DNA of 64,000 nucleotides from Membranipora membranacea (taxonomy: Eukaryota > Bryozoa > Gymnolaemata > Cheilostomatida > Membraniporidae), in the NCBI GenBank assembly GCA_914767715.1, contig OU612066.1:22480283-22544282 (forward strand), written 5' to 3'. The notes under the pieces are model-generated. The model was not told where the DNA came from and ran no database searches. It saw nothing but the letters and a program-made list of their open reading frames with translations. Positions 63,006-64,000 of the stretch are shown piece after piece. The position numbers were made by a program, and so were the translations under genes. Numbering within the stretch: the stretch's first letter is position 1; each line of letters begins with the position of its first letter.

Positions 63006-63527
63006 CTAGTGTTAGACTTTATTTCAGAAGAGCAGGAAAGCCAAGGGACTACCTTCACAAATGACCACACAGCGAAGCAACTGAAAACACCACTTAGTGA
63101 GCTGAATTTTGGTGGGTAGCTTATTATACATCCTAGCCTTATTCAAAACTGGTGTTTGGGGATGTCGAATATTCTTAACATTTTGCAGCCTCATTTCTTT
63201 TCATTTAAGCAGCGACAAGTGCTACCTTACTTGCATTTAATAATAAAACACAACGCTCGATGGTGCTGTCACAAACAAGGAAGAAACCACTGCAGTTGAA
63301 TGATGGGAACAAATACTGCAGATATATTCAACTGAGAGTTCACATTTACCGTATTTGAAAATATGTTCTGTGTGTCTATTTTAGATCCTTTTGACTTTAG
63401 CAAACACCAACTGCGCTTTGATAATTGTGGGAGAGCCTTAGTGAATGTGTCTTCTGCGATCATGCATTGTTTATATGGAAAAGATCATCATACTGCTCAT
63501 AAGAGAAAGGAAAAACAAAGGCGATCG
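63006..63527 (+). CDS. Two exons of an unrecognised + strand gene
   Basis: Exon 63006-63111 (acceptor tccag, donor gtgggt) and exon 63385-63527 (acceptor ttttag, donor gtaagc) join in phase: 106 bases leave one base and the second exon completes the codon (GAT) and ends in phase 0. The combined stretch is about 83 residues: an acidic part (LVLDFISEEQESQG), then a segment with several Cys and His (FDNCGRALVN; MHCLYGKDHHTAHKRK) ending very basic. The Cys/His could be a zinc site but match no finger I know. First and last exons are not identified. After 63528 I see nothing that continues it within the window. Confidence 0.4.
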
Positions 63528-64000
63528 GTAAGCTTACTATCACGTTCAAATATTTACCATGCCTAACCAAGAGGCTTGTCTACCCAGAAGTGTGCTACTC
63601 AGAAAAAAACTTCTCGGGAATATTTTTCAGTTTTGCAAGAGATTGGAATTTGAATTGATACGATAATACTATCAGAGGTTCCTGACGATTTAATTCAACC
63701 ATAGATTTGCATTAAACCTCTCGCACATCATGGCTGTGTAATTCCCCATTGATGTTTGCAAGTTGGTCGGCCCACTTATTTACTGAGTGATCAGCACCTA
63801 CATATTTACTCACCGTGAAATAAAATTATTAAAAAACTTGCAATTTGATTTTGGATCCTTGATACCTATGCTGCATCACCTAGACATAATTGTGACTGGT
63901 TAGTTAACAAGCATCAATAGTAAATGAGCCGGAGAACAATTGTAGGAGATAATCTGTCATATCCATTATTAACAAACACTGGAACTCCCCTTAGCCCATT
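63528..64000. other. Right end of the window
   Basis: AT-rich DNA, no exon, repeat or element recognised. Confidence 0.4.

Overview
The window is eukaryotic. Genes are split by short introns with GT/AG borders, the DNA is AT-rich, and there is a RING/B-box (TRIM-like) gene family, a Polinton/Maverick and Ty3-type LTR retrotransposons. The content suggests an invertebrate animal. A demosponge or similar early-branching animal is my guess, and nothing in the sequence fixes the species.

Layout. (1) 1-1064: the 3' end of an unrecognised spliced gene on the + strand. (2) 1131-10999: an intact set of Polinton (Maverick) genes. DNA polymerase B points right. Seven tightly packed genes point left: two small unknown proteins, a chromodomain integrase, a penton-like protein, a small basic protein, a hexon-like major capsid protein and an adenain-like protease. 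No packaging ATPase and no terminal inverted repeat pair is visible, so the left end of the element may lie outside the window. (3) 11150-42950: a host locus built by tandem duplication of a divergent gene pair. One partner is a minus-strand multi-exon gene for an acidic protein of unknown function (gene A: three copies, at 11.4-13.3, 26.7-30.0 and 39.4-42.7 kb). The other is a plus-strand 8-exon RING/B-box/coiled-coil/beta-propeller gene (two copies, 17881-22132 and 31893-36160). The duplicates can be aligned against each other. This dates several small insertions: a 238-bp element with TA target duplication, a 124-bp perfect foldback with a 9-bp duplication, a 221-bp insert with a 16-bp duplication, and the Polinton side, which removes the 3' exons of A copy 1. 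(4) 42950-45931: unique sequence with an AT-rich minisatellite and a 596-bp pogo-like mini-transposon that still encodes a 50-residue helix-turn-helix domain. (5) 45932-62700: two Ty3/gypsy retrotransposons in tandem sharing a central LTR (LTR-int-LTR-int-LTR, period 7888 bp), minus strand. Their proteins are identical. Gag and Pol are joined by a textbook -1 frameshift signal, and Pol carries a C-terminal extension of several hundred residues with repeats and zinc fingers. The rightmost LTR is cut short. (6) 62701-64000: two phase-compatible exons of another unrecognised + strand gene.

How it fits together. The Polinton encodes the replication, integration and capsid functions of a virus-like element. 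The LTR elements encode a complete Gag/PR/RT/RH/IN set. The host part is a young, expanding pair of divergently transcribed genes. One partner looks like a ubiquitin-ligase-type TRIM protein and the other is an unknown acidic protein whose 5' region has an exceptionally conserved 57-bp block. All functional statements come from motifs read by eye; no database search was run.
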